Shown in pieces: positions 1-7,960 of a DNA stretch of 64,000 nt (positions are counted from its first letter, which is position 1; the number at the start of each line of letters is the position of its first letter). The DNA comes from an uncultured Bacteroidales bacterium (lineage in GTDB: Bacteria > Bacteroidota > Bacteroidia > Bacteroidales > UBA932). Where the stretch lies: positions 1-64,000 of the forward strand of contig CAMHST010000005.1 of the NCBI GenBank assembly GCA_946187865.1, in the 5' to 3' direction. The notes beneath the pieces were generated by a model. The model was not told the origin of the DNA. It saw only the letters and a program-made list of their open reading frames with translations, and searched no databases. The translations under genes and the position numbers were made by a program.

Positions 1-50
1 AGACCCACAGCTTAGAAGGCTGTTGCTCTATCCAGCTGAGCTACGGAACC
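1..50 (-). tRNA. tRNA-Arg (anticodon TCT), 3' part outside the window
   Basis: Read on the minus strand, this begins with the acceptor strand GGTTCCG. A D-arm (GCTC, GCTGGATA, GAGC) follows, then an anticodon stem ACAGC/GCTGT around the loop CTTCTAA, which places TCT at the anticodon. That decodes AGA as arginine. The variable loop, T-arm and 3' acceptor strand lie beyond position 1, so the gene is truncated by the window edge. Confidence 0.9.
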
Positions 51-102
51 ATCCTATTCAAGGGTGCAAAGATAATGAAAAATCGGCAAAAGGCAAACCT
101 TA

Positions 103-1101
103 TCAGCGCTCCGACAGGGAAAGCAGCAGTTGGAGCTGCTGATTCACTGCGTCGGCGAAGTTGAACACGCCTTCCTCAAGGGGCTGGTTGAAGGTGTCCG
201 TGATAACGCCGTTTTCATGGACCATGGAAACGGACTCCAGGCCGCCGGCGATTTTCCGGAGGTCTTCCAGGGAAGGAAACACGTAGATGAAGTTGGTGTC
301 GTCGCGGGTTTGCTTGAGTTCGATCATGGAGCCGTCCTTAAGGGTGAAGCGGACGGCGGAATCGTATTCAAAGTGGTAGGAATCCTCGGTGCCCAGCATA
401 AAGGCCAGGTCTATATCCTCCGTATTGGTGCTCTTGTAATACAGGTGGGACAGGATGATGTTGTACAGGAACCGGTCCCCTTTGCCCACCACCGGGTTGG
501 AGGTGATCATGATGCTGTTCAGGTTGTCCGTGTAGCCGGCGACGGTGGCTTTGAGGTCGATGGTGCTTTCGGACGCCTTGAGAATGGCCTCGCAGTGGCG
601 CTTGAGCAGGCTTCCGAAAGCATCGTTGGCGGAGAAGTTCGCCTGGATGTAATCGTCCGGATTCCAGCCGGTGACAATATCGATGGACTTGACGCCGCGG
701 ACCATTTTCTCCATATCCGCGGGCTCTGCCGCGTATTTGAGCCTGTTCCAGAAAACGCCGCTGTCCAGGCGCCGTTTGGTGGCCGAATCCTGGCCGATCT
801 GTTCCAGGCGCACGATCTTGCCGTTGGTGAGGGTGACGGCCATTTTCACGCCCTTGGGCACCGCGGTGGCGTTTTTCTGCTCCAGGTTCATGTACAGCAG
901 GTACATGGTGGACCCGTCCGGGAACCCCACCAGCTCCACGCGTGTCCAGACGGGGACGCCTCCGGCCTCCAGCAGTTCGTAATCGGTAGAGATATGGGTC
1001 ATGCCCTCCGACCGGTAGTTGGTACGGATTTGCTGGGCTTCAAGGTTCAGTGCCAGCAGCGCGGCGGCTGCCAAAACGACGATTTTTTTCATTCGATTCA
1101 T
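103..1101 (-). CDS. Secreted protein of unknown function
   Basis: This is a 332-residue protein with a clear N-terminal signal peptide: MNRMKK, then a hydrophobic Ala/Leu-rich stretch ending near LEAQQ, so it is probably periplasmic. The rest contains no membrane helix and no catalytic motif I recognise; it is rich in beta-type segments. Two starts are possible, ATG at 1101 or the ATG three codons later; both keep the signal peptide. A Bacteroidetes -7 box lies at 1114-1121, so an upstream extension is unlikely. The gene is divergent from the PPC-domain gene and runs towards the tRNA. Gene reality is well supported; the function is unknown. Confidence 0.75.
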   Translation of the reverse strand: MNRMKKIVVLAAAALLALNLEAQQIRTNYRSEGMTHISTDYELLEAGGVPVWTRVELVGFPDGSTMYLLYMNLEQKNATAVPKGVKMAVTLTNGKIVRLEQIGQDSATKRRLDSGVFWNRLKYAAEPADMEKMVRGVKSIDIVTGWNPDDYIQANFSANDAFGSLLKRHCEAILKASESTIDLKATVAGYTDNLNSIMITSNPVVGKGDRFLYNIILSHLYYKSTNTEDIDLAFMLGTEDSYHFEYDSAVRFTLKDGSMIELKQTRDDTNFIYVFPSLEDLRKIAGGLESVSMVHENGVITDTFNQPLEEGVFNFADAVNQQLQLLLSLSER

Positions 1102-1113
1102 TATTTCCGGGTA

Positions 1114-1121
1114 CAAAGATA
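1114..1121 (-). promoter_or_regulatory. -7 box TATCTTTG for the secreted protein gene
   Basis: A perfect TAnnTTTG box on the minus strand ends 13 bases upstream of the ATG at 1101. I found no convincing -33 TTTG at the usual spacing. It is only about 25 bases from the divergent plus-strand box at 1144. Confidence 0.6.
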
Positions 1122-1143
1122 CATTTTCTATGCCAAAAATCAT

Positions 1144-1151
1144 TATCTTTA
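1144..1151 (+). promoter_or_regulatory. -7 box TATCTTTA for the PPC-domain gene
   Basis: This matches TAnnTTTG except for the last base and lies 21 bases upstream of the ATG at 1172. Together with the minus-strand box at 1114-1121 it forms a compact divergent promoter region. Confidence 0.5.
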
Positions 1152-1171
1152 CGGATACTAATTATTCGGCT

Positions 1172-1633
1172 ATGTATCAATACACCTTAGTGGAAGAGAC
1201 GCCCGTCCTCAATGCGGGCACCAAGGGGATCAAACGTTATATCCTCAGCCTGGACAACCATGTGAGCATTCTGGAGGCGCTTACCGCCTTCTGCACGGAA
1301 AAGCGGATTTTCGCCGGGAAAATCAGCGGCCTGGGCGCCGTGAACAGCGCCACGTTCCGTTTCCTGGACCCTGCTACCCTGAAGTATGTAGACAAAACCT
1401 TCGAGGAGCAGATGGAAATCACCAACCTCACCGGGAATATCTCCCAGAAGGATGGGAAACCTTATCTGCACCTCCATATCACGGCCAGCCGCCGGGACTA
1501 CACCTGTATCGGCGGGCATCTGCTGGACGCCCGCATCAACGGTGCCTGTGAGCTTTTCGTGGAGGATTATTACCTTACCTCCGTCGGCAGGTACCAGGAC
1601 CCCGAAACCGGATTGAACCTGTATAAATTCTAG
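1172..1633 (+). CDS. PPC/DUF296-domain DNA-binding-like protein
   Basis: This 153-residue protein matches the PPC (plants and prokaryotes conserved, DUF296) fold. Features visible are the N-terminal ILSLDNHVSILEALTAFC segment, the GKISGLGAVNSATFRFLDP core, and the HLHITASRRDYTCIGGHLLDARI stretch with its conserved His and Gly residues. In plants the domain sits in AT-hook proteins; in bacteria it forms stand-alone trimers of uncertain role. The ATG at 1172 was chosen because an upstream -7 box makes longer versions implausible. The Dcu transporter gene begins 6 bases after the stop, so they may be co-transcribed. Confidence 0.85.
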   Translation: MYQYTLVEETPVLNAGTKGIKRYILSLDNHVSILEALTAFCTEKRIFAGKISGLGAVNSATFRFLDPATLKYVDKTFEEQMEITNLTGNISQKDGKPYLHLHITASRRDYTCIGGHLLDARINGACELFVEDYYLTSVGRYQDPETGLNLYKF

Positions 1634-1638
1634 GCTAT

Positions 1639-3012
1639 ATGACTTTTACTATGATTGTGGAGCTGCTTATCGTACTGGCGGCTCTGTATGTGGGGTCCCG
1701 GTATGGTTCCCTGGCGCTGGGCGCCATTTCCGGCATCGGCCTGGCCATCCTGGTGTTCGGCTTCGGCCTCAAGCCCGGCACGCCCCCCACGGACGTTATT
1801 TACATCATCATCGCCGCGGTTACCTGCGCCGGCACCCTGCAGGCCTCCGGAGGCATGGACTGGATGATCCAGATTGCCGAAAAACTGCTTCGCAAGCATC
1901 CGGAGCACATTACCTTCCTGGGCCCCCTGACCACCTTCTTCCTGACCGTCCTGGTGGGTACGGGACACGTGGTGTACACCATCATGCCCATTATCTGCGA
2001 CATCGCCCTCAAGAAGGGAATTCGTCCGGAACGGCCCTGCGGTGTGTCTTCCGTGGCTTCCCAGGTGGGCATCACCTGCTCTCCCATCGCCGCTGCCGTG
2101 GTGGCCTTCGTCACCATCTCCAACGCCAACGGCTACATGGTGAGCATCCCGCAGGTTCTGATGGTCACCATTCCCGCCTGCGTGATCGGGCTCATGTGCG
2201 CCGCCGCTGCCTCTTACAGGCGGGGCAAAGACCTGGACAAGGATCCGGACTTCCTCAAGCGGAAGTCAGACCCCGAGCAGTATGCCTTCATGTATGGCAA
2301 CTCCGCCACCACCCTGGACAAGGTTATCACCAAAGAGGCCAAGGCTTCCGTGTTCATCTTCCTGGGCGCCCTGCTGGTAATCGTGGGCTTCGCCTTCTGT
2401 CAGATGGTCCATGTCGGGGACCAGTCCGTGGCCGACAAGATCGCCCTTCCCAAAATGAACATCTGCATCCAGATCATCATGCTCATGGCCGCCGCCTGCA
2501 ACATCATGTTCTGCAAGGCCGCTCCCAAGAAGGCCGTCGCCGGCGCCGTGTGGCAGTCGGGCATGGTGGCTGTGGTGGCAATCTATGGAATCGCCTGGCT
2601 GGCAGATACATATTTCAGCAACTACATGGACCAGATGAAGCTCATGCTCACGGACCTCGTAACCGCTTACCCCTGGAGCATCGCCTTCGTGTTCTTCCTG
2701 GTTTCGGTGCTCATCAACAGCCAGGGCGCCGTGGTGGTAGCCATGCTTCCGCTGGCCTATGAGCTGGGTATTGCCGGTCCGGTGCTGCTGGGCGTGCTCC
2801 CCAGCGTGTACGGTTATTTCTTCATCCCCAACTATCCCTCAGACATTGCAACGGTGAACTTCGACCGGTCCGGGACAACGGTTATCGGCAAGTATCTTTT
2901 GAACCACAGTTTCATGATGCCGGGCCTGATTAGCGTGGTGGTAGCTACCATCGTGGGCTATCTCCTTACCAATGTTATCTTTGCCGGGTATTTCGCCAGC
3001 TTTGTCCAATAG
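1639..3012 (+). CDS. dcuB: Anaerobic C4-dicarboxylate transporter, DcuA/DcuB family
   Basis: At 457 residues this has the length and hydropathy of Dcu carriers, with roughly ten or more membrane helices. Family segments include GTLQASGGMDWMIQIAEK, the GTGHVVYTIMPIICDIALK stretch, and EERPCGVSS-like text at RPERPCGVSSVASQVGITCSP. The C-terminal region VYGYFFIPNYPSDIATVNFDRSG is also typical. Dcu carriers exchange fumarate, malate or aspartate for succinate during anaerobic fumarate respiration, which fits an anaerobic Bacteroidales lifestyle. I cannot separate DcuA from DcuB by eye, so the symbol is provisional. The gene follows the PPC-domain gene at 6 bases. Confidence 0.9.
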   Translation: MTFTMIVELLIVLAALYVGSRYGSLALGAISGIGLAILVFGFGLKPGTPPTDVIYIIIAAVTCAGTLQASGGMDWMIQIAEKLLRKHPEHITFLGPLTTFFLTVLVGTGHVVYTIMPIICDIALKKGIRPERPCGVSSVASQVGITCSPIAAAVVAFVTISNANGYMVSIPQVLMVTIPACVIGLMCAAAASYRRGKDLDKDPDFLKRKSDPEQYAFMYGNSATTLDKVITKEAKASVFIFLGALLVIVGFAFCQMVHVGDQSVADKIALPKMNICIQIIMLMAAACNIMFCKAAPKKAVAGAVWQSGMVAVVAIYGIAWLADTYFSNYMDQMKLMLTDLVTAYPWSIAFVFFLVSVLINSQGAVVVAMLPLAYELGIAGPVLLGVLPSVYGYFFIPNYPSDIATVNFDRSGTTVIGKYLLNHSFMMPGLISVVVATIVGYLLTNVIFAGYFASFVQ

Positions 3013-3034
3013 CGGTAAATCGGTAAAAAAGTGT

Positions 3035-3042
3035 TATATTTG
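3035..3042 (+). promoter_or_regulatory. -7 box TATATTTG for the polysaccharide export gene
   Basis: A perfect TAnnTTTG box lies 26 bases upstream of the ATG at 3068, in the short gap after the transporter gene. It suggests the export genes have their own promoter. Confidence 0.6.
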
Positions 3043-3067
3043 CACGTTTATAAGAATAAGCGTTAAA

Positions 3068-5473
3068 ATGATGATAGTTACCAAGCGATGGATGGCCGCA
3101 GCCGCCGGCCTTTTCCTGCTCTGCGGTGCCGCATGGGCCCAGAGCACCATGAGCGACGACCAGGTACTGGAATATGCCCAGCAGGCTGTCGCAGAAGGCA
3201 AATCCCGGGAAGAGATTGTTACGGAGCTTTCGCTCAAGGGGGTTACCCGCGCCCAGGCGGAACGGGTGTATGCCCTGTATCAGAGCAGGCAGAGCTCCAA
3301 TCAGGCCGCAGTCGCCGTTCAGGACGTGAGCCGCGTACATACGGTCAGCGCAGAGGCCACCGACGAAAGCCAGGTTACCGCTTTCGTGGCAGAGAATGTG
3401 AATGTCTATGGCCGGAACATCTTCCGGGACAGGGGACTGAATTTCAATCCCAGCGAAAACATGGCCACCCCGCGCAATTACAGGCTGGGCCCCGGCGATG
3501 AGGTGATTATCGACGTGTTCGGCCAGAACCAGACCACCCTTCGCGGAACCATCTCCCCGGAAGGAAGCATCAATGTGGACATCCTGGGTCCCCTGTACCT
3601 GAACGGAATGACCATCGAGGAGGCCAACGCCTACCTGAAAAAACGCCTTTCCCAGATTTACGGCGGCCTGCAGGGTTCCGCTACGGACATGCGGCTTAGC
3701 CTGGGCCAGATCCGGACCATCCAGGTGAGCGTGGTGGGCGATGTCAACGCCCCGGGTACGTATGTGCTTTCCGCCTTTGCCACGGCTTTCCATGCCCTGT
3801 ATCGTGCCGGCGGCGTCGTGGATCCCGGTACCCTGAGAAGCATCAAGGTGGTCCGCGGCAGGAAAACCGTGGGCGTGGTGGACGTGTACGAATTCCTGAT
3901 GAAGGGAGACACCACCTCCGACATCCGCCTGGAAGAAGGCGACGTGATCCTGGTTTCCCCGTATGCCAGCCTGGTTTCCGTGGAAGGGGCCGTGAAAAGG
4001 CCGATGTTCTTTGAGATGAAGGAAGGGGAGACCCTGGCCAACCTGTTCACCTATGCCGGCGGCTTCTCCAACGGGGCCAATACCTCGTCGGTAACGGTTT
4101 ACCGCCAGACAGACCGGGAATTCGAGATCCGTACCGTGCCGGCCGGCCAGTACGAGACCTTCAAGCTCCGCACCGGCGACCGGGTCACCGTGGGTGAGCT
4201 CCAGTCCCGTTTCCAGAACCGGACCGTCATCTTCGGCTCGGTGTATTTCCCCGGCACCTATGAGCTGGGAGAGGTGAAAACGGCCAAGGGCCTGGTGGAA
4301 AAGGCCGGCGGCGTGCTTCCGGAAGCCTTTACGGACCGTGTGGTGGTGCATCGCGAGCACGACGACAAGTCCAAGGAGATCTTCTCCCTGAACCTGACGG
4401 ACATTATCGCGGGCAAGGCCCCGGACTTCGTGCTCCAGAACAACGATGAACTGCACATCGCCAGCAGCTTCGACCTCAAAGACCAGGGTACCATGACCAT
4501 CAGCGGCCTGGTGAACCAGCCCGGCACCTTCCCCTTCGCGGAGAATACCACCCTGGAAGACTTCATCATCCTGGCCGGCGGTCTGCAGGACGGTGCCTCC
4601 ACCTCCCGTATAGACGTAACCCGCCGCAAGAAAGACGCTGCGGGAATGGTCGCCACCAGCGATATCGGCGAGCTTTACTCCTTCTCGCTCAAGGACGGCC
4701 TTGTGGCCGACGGCAACAAAGACTTCGTCCTGGAGCCCTACGATGAGGTTGTCGTGCATCAGAGCCCTTCCTATAACGTCCAGCGCCACTTTACCATCAA
4801 CGGCGAGGTCAACTTCCCGGGCACCTACTCCATTACCTCCCGGGAGGAACGCGTGTCGGATCTGGTGAAAAAGGCTGGCGGGCTCACCCAGTTCGCCTAC
4901 ACCAAGGGCACCCGCCTCACCCGCGTCGCCACGGCGGAAGAACTCCGCGTGGCCAATGAGATGGTGGATATCGTGGAAACCATGGCCGATTCCGTAGTCA
5001 TGGAAGCCCGCCGGGCTGCCAGCGGCACGTTCAACGTGGCCATCGACCTGGATGCAGCCATGGCCAACCCCGGCGGCGAGGCAGACGTGATCCTGCGTGA
5101 AGGCGATGTCCTGGATATCCCCGTAGAGAGCAACGTAATCCGCATCCAGGGCGCTGTCAAGTTCCCCACGGCGGTGAACTTCGATCCCAAGATGCGGGCC
5201 AAGGATTATATCAATGCGGCCGGCGGTTACTCCGAGCGGGCCCGTCGCAGCAAGGCCTATGTCGTGAGCATGGGCGGGCGCGCCAAGAAGCTTCGTTCCT
5301 GGACCAAAGTGGATCCGGGGTCGGAAATCTTTGTTCCGGAGAAGGAGAGAAGGCAGCGGAGCGAGTTTAATCCCTCCACGATCACGGCCATCGCCTCCGC
5401 GGCGGCATCCCTGGGCTCGTTGTCCATGACCACGATCTATATCATCAACTACCTCAACAACAATAAAAAGTAG
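3068..5473 (+). CDS. Polysaccharide export protein with Poly_export and multiple SLBB domains
   Basis: This 801-residue outer-membrane/periplasmic export protein starts with a signal peptide (MMIVTKRWMAAAAGLFLLCGAAWAQ). A short helical segment follows, then a Wza-like Poly_export domain (NYRLGPGDEVIIDVFGQNQTTL, with ISPEGSINVDILGPLYLNG). About six SLBB repeats come next, each marked by a G-x-V-x-x-P-G-T/F-type turn and an AGG motif (for example GDVNAPGTYV, GLVNQPGTFP, GEVNFPGTYS). The C-terminus has a hydrophobic segment, SAAASLGSLSMTTIYIINYL. It lies 8 bases upstream of a Wzz-like gene, the usual partner. The ATG at 3068 follows a -7 box; longer in-frame versions would run back into the transporter gene. 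Confidence 0.88.
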   Translation: MMIVTKRWMAAAAGLFLLCGAAWAQSTMSDDQVLEYAQQAVAEGKSREEIVTELSLKGVTRAQAERVYALYQSRQSSNQAAVAVQDVSRVHTVSAEATDESQVTAFVAENVNVYGRNIFRDRGLNFNPSENMATPRNYRLGPGDEVIIDVFGQNQTTLRGTISPEGSINVDILGPLYLNGMTIEEANAYLKKRLSQIYGGLQGSATDMRLSLGQIRTIQVSVVGDVNAPGTYVLSAFATAFHALYRAGGVVDPGTLRSIKVVRGRKTVGVVDVYEFLMKGDTTSDIRLEEGDVILVSPYASLVSVEGAVKRPMFFEMKEGETLANLFTYAGGFSNGANTSSVTVYRQTDREFEIRTVPAGQYETFKLRTGDRVTVGELQSRFQNRTVIFGSVYFPGTYELGEVKTAKGLVEKAGGVLPEAFTDRVVVHREHDDKSKEIFSLNLTDIIAGKAPDFVLQNNDELHIASSFDLKDQGTMTISGLVNQPGTFPFAENTTLEDFIILAGGLQDGASTSRIDVTRRKKDAAGMVATSDIGELYSFSLKDGLVADGNKDFVLEPYDEVVVHQSPSYNVQRHFTINGEVNFPGTYSITSREERVSDLVKKAGGLTQFAYTKGTRLTRVATAEELRVANEMVDIVETMADSVVMEARRAASGTFNVAIDLDAAMANPGGEADVILREGDVLDIPVESNVIRIQGAVKFPTAVNFDPKMRAKDYINAAGGYSERARRSKAYVVSMGGRAKKLRSWTKVDPGSEIFVPEKERRQRSEFNPSTITAIASAAASLGSLSMTTIYIINYLNNNKK

Positions 5474-5481
5474 TCAGTGAC

Positions 5482-6612
5482 ATGGAAGAGTATCAAGTGA
5501 ACAACCCTCAGGTGCAGGAAAAAGAGGAAGAGTTCGAGATAGACTGGATGGGCATCCTGTCCAAGATCCTGAAGCACTGGAAACAGATTTTCATCATCTG
5601 CTTCATTTTCGGTGTGCTGGGCATCGTATCGGCCCTGACCATGCACCGCTACTACAACGTGACGCTTACCCTGGCCCCGGAGCTCACCACCCGCGCCTCC
5701 AGCAGCCTGAGCAGCATTACCAGCATGCTGGGAATCGGGAACATGAGCATGGGCAACACGACAGATGCCATGAACATCACCCTGTTCCCGGAAATCTGCA
5801 AAAGCACGCCTTTCCTGGCAGATCTGCTGGATGTGCCCCTGACCTCTTATGTCTCCGACAAACAGAAGGAAGAAGGCGTACAGCCCATGCACACCACTGT
5901 GTACAGGCACCTTTCCGGGGAAGACAAGCCGAAGAAAGGACTGTCCAAATGGCTGGCCTCCCTCCGGAAAGAGAAGGATGAAAAGCCCTATACCGGCGTA
6001 GAAGATGCCACGGAACTGCCCCAGAAGCAGGCTGCTGTGGTAAAGGCCCTTTCAGAGAGCATATCGGCCAATGTGGACAACAAAACCGGCATCACCACCA
6101 TCTCCGTCACCATGGACGACCGGATGATGGCCAAACAGCTGGCCGACACCGTGTGCAACCGCCTGCAGGTGTATGTGTCCAACTACCGCACCAAGAAGGC
6201 CACGGCAGACTACGACTATTATACCACCCTGGCGGAAGAGGCCCGGGAAGAGTTGGTGAAAGCCCAGGCCGCCTATGCCCGCAGCGTGGACTACGACCGC
6301 AGCGTGATTCTCCAGAGCGCCAACTCAGAGAAGGAGCGGCTCCGCAGCGAGGCTTCCCTGGCCAGTGAAATCTATTCCCAGATGGTCCAGCAGCGTGAAC
6401 TGGCCCGTGCGAAAATCCAGGAAGAGAAACCCGTCTATGCCGTGGTGCAGCCGGCCACCCTGCCGCAGCGTGCCACCAACAGCCGCATGATGCGGGTGCT
6501 CATCTGGGGCTTCATGGGGCTTTTCCTGTCGCTGGCCTGGTATGGCTTCGGCGCCGACTTCCTGAAGAAGATGCGCACCGACGTCAAGGAAAAGATGGAC
6601 GAGGAAGCGTAG
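5482..6612 (+). CDS. Wzz/chain-length determinant family inner-membrane protein
   Basis: This 376-residue protein has a Wzz-type layout. A cytoplasmic N-terminus (FEIDWMGILSKILKHWKQ) leads into a first membrane helix (IFIICFIFGVLGIVSALTM). A long, partly coiled-coil periplasmic part follows (AEEAREELVKAQAAYARSV). The Pro-rich segment VVQPATLPQRATNS precedes the second helix (VLIWGFMGLFLSLAWYGFG). Such proteins control chain length or couple to the outer-membrane exporter. There is no tyrosine-kinase domain. It is the second gene of a two-gene operon with the SLBB exporter; no glycosyltransferases or Wzx/Wzy genes are nearby. Confidence 0.85.
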   Translation: MEEYQVNNPQVQEKEEEFEIDWMGILSKILKHWKQIFIICFIFGVLGIVSALTMHRYYNVTLTLAPELTTRASSSLSSITSMLGIGNMSMGNTTDAMNITLFPEICKSTPFLADLLDVPLTSYVSDKQKEEGVQPMHTTVYRHLSGEDKPKKGLSKWLASLRKEKDEKPYTGVEDATELPQKQAAVVKALSESISANVDNKTGITTISVTMDDRMMAKQLADTVCNRLQVYVSNYRTKKATADYDYYTTLAEEAREELVKAQAAYARSVDYDRSVILQSANSEKERLRSEASLASEIYSQMVQQRELARAKIQEEKPVYAVVQPATLPQRATNSRMMRVLIWGFMGLFLSLAWYGFGADFLKKMRTDVKEKMDEEA

Positions 6613-6668
6613 CCCTCCGGCTGCCGTGGCCCCCTTTTTGTACAGCCTGGTGGAAAAACCCTGAAAAG

Positions 6669-7868
6669 ATGAAAAGACTGATGTATTTTTTGTCAGTGGC
6701 GGCGATAGCCGCTCTGGCCGTTGCTGGATGCACCAAATACATTCCGTCGGGCCGGCACGGCGGGGAAACTCCTGACAATCCGTCCCGTCCGGGCGGAGAG
6801 CCGCAGCAACAGGGACTTACGCCCACAGAGTGCAACTGGGGCATTTCATATGTTGGCCGGGCAGATTACCAAGAGACAGACGGCTCGGTGTCCCGCGTAG
6901 AGGAATTCCGCTTCAATTATCCCGGAAATGCCTATTTCATTGTCCGGAGCATCACGGATGCGGATTTTAAAGCCTGGTACAACAGTGACGTCAAAGCCTT
7001 CCTGGAAGGGGAGGTGAGCGACGTAGTCACCACCGCGGAAAACAACAACCAGAAGTTCTACGAGAATACCAACTCCGTGTTCGACTCTTCCGTGAAACTG
7101 GTGTATTTCGACATGCTAATCCATGGGGACTATACCACCTACATGATCGAGATAACCAAGGACGGAAAAGCCAGCGGCAACTATGCCAAGCTCCGCCATA
7201 CCGTAGAGGAAGAGACCCCGGTAGAGGGCTATCTCAAGTGGATCGGAGACTGGAAGGTAGGGAACGGCAAGGCCGGATATGAGATAAAGGTAAGCGCCTG
7301 CGAGGCCAATTACCTCTATTACATCGACGGCTGGGAAACCGGAGAGGCCGTTCAGGAGCAGATGAACATGGAACGGGACTGGATCTATGCCCGCTACCGC
7401 AAGGAAGACGGCAACCTGTACTTCTACGGGCAGTACCTGATGAGCTACGACGACGAAGCCCTGGGCACCTATGTAGACCAGATGTTCGTGGGCACCTACC
7501 TTACTTCCAGTTCGGATGCCAACGGTATCGTGGACGAGGAAGGAGCAGACTATAATTACGACATCGCCCATACCGCCGTGCAGGAAGACGGAAGCATTAG
7601 CATAGTTCCGGAGTCGTTCTCCTTCGACAACGGCTTCGTGGCCACTTACCACACCATGCGCTATTCCCGCTATTGCTACGACGAAAAGAACTGGGCCCAC
7701 TACAACAACAGCGGCGTCCCCTCGTTCCCGCTGGTGATGCAGGCTTCGCTTGCCACCAAGTCGGCGGTCAAGGTTCCTCAGCGGCGCATCGCGTCCAAGG
7801 AGGCGCTCCGGCGTGTACAGCTTACGCCGCATGTCCCCAAACAACCGCGCAGCTACAAGGCGCAGTAG
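6669..7868 (+). CDS. Lipoprotein of unknown function
   Basis: This is a 399-residue predicted lipoprotein. The signal peptide MKRLMYFLSVAAIAALAVAGC has a lipobox with Cys21, followed by a Gly/Pro-rich linker that may space the protein from the membrane. The body contains several Tyr- and Trp-rich stretches (EGYLKWIGDWKVGNGKAGYEIKV, VEEFRFNYPGNAYFIVRS). A basic tail (KVPQRRIASKEALRRV) ends it. I do not recognise the family. It starts 56 bases after the Wzz-like gene and is followed by a strong terminator, so it may close the export operon; a role in surface polysaccharide is only a guess from position. Confidence 0.75.
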   Translation: MKRLMYFLSVAAIAALAVAGCTKYIPSGRHGGETPDNPSRPGGEPQQQGLTPTECNWGISYVGRADYQETDGSVSRVEEFRFNYPGNAYFIVRSITDADFKAWYNSDVKAFLEGEVSDVVTTAENNNQKFYENTNSVFDSSVKLVYFDMLIHGDYTTYMIEITKDGKASGNYAKLRHTVEEETPVEGYLKWIGDWKVGNGKAGYEIKVSACEANYLYYIDGWETGEAVQEQMNMERDWIYARYRKEDGNLYFYGQYLMSYDDEALGTYVDQMFVGTYLTSSSDANGIVDEEGADYNYDIAHTAVQEDGSISIVPESFSFDNGFVATYHTMRYSRYCYDEKNWAHYNNSGVPSFPLVMQASLATKSAVKVPQRRIASKEALRRVQLTPHVPKQPRSYKAQ

Positions 7869-7878
7869 TGAAATCCTT

Positions 7879-7911
7879 ACGGTCCGGCCGCTGAGCCGGG
7901 CCGTTTTCTTT
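7879..7911 (+). terminator. Rho-independent terminator after the lipoprotein gene
   Basis: A 10-bp stem (ACGGTCCGGC / GCCGGGCCGT, one G-U pair) with a 6-base loop is followed by a T-rich tract. It ends the 3068-7868 transcription unit before cysS. Confidence 0.85.
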
Positions 7912-7960
7912 GAAATCAATCAAATAATTCCTAACTTGCCCTTTGTTTTAAAAGCAAGTT

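Noticed and set aside
1122-1137. A -33 TTTG element for the promoter at 1114
   Set aside because: A TTTG exists but only 12 bases from the -7 box, too close for the usual spacing. I did not assign -33 elements anywhere in the window.
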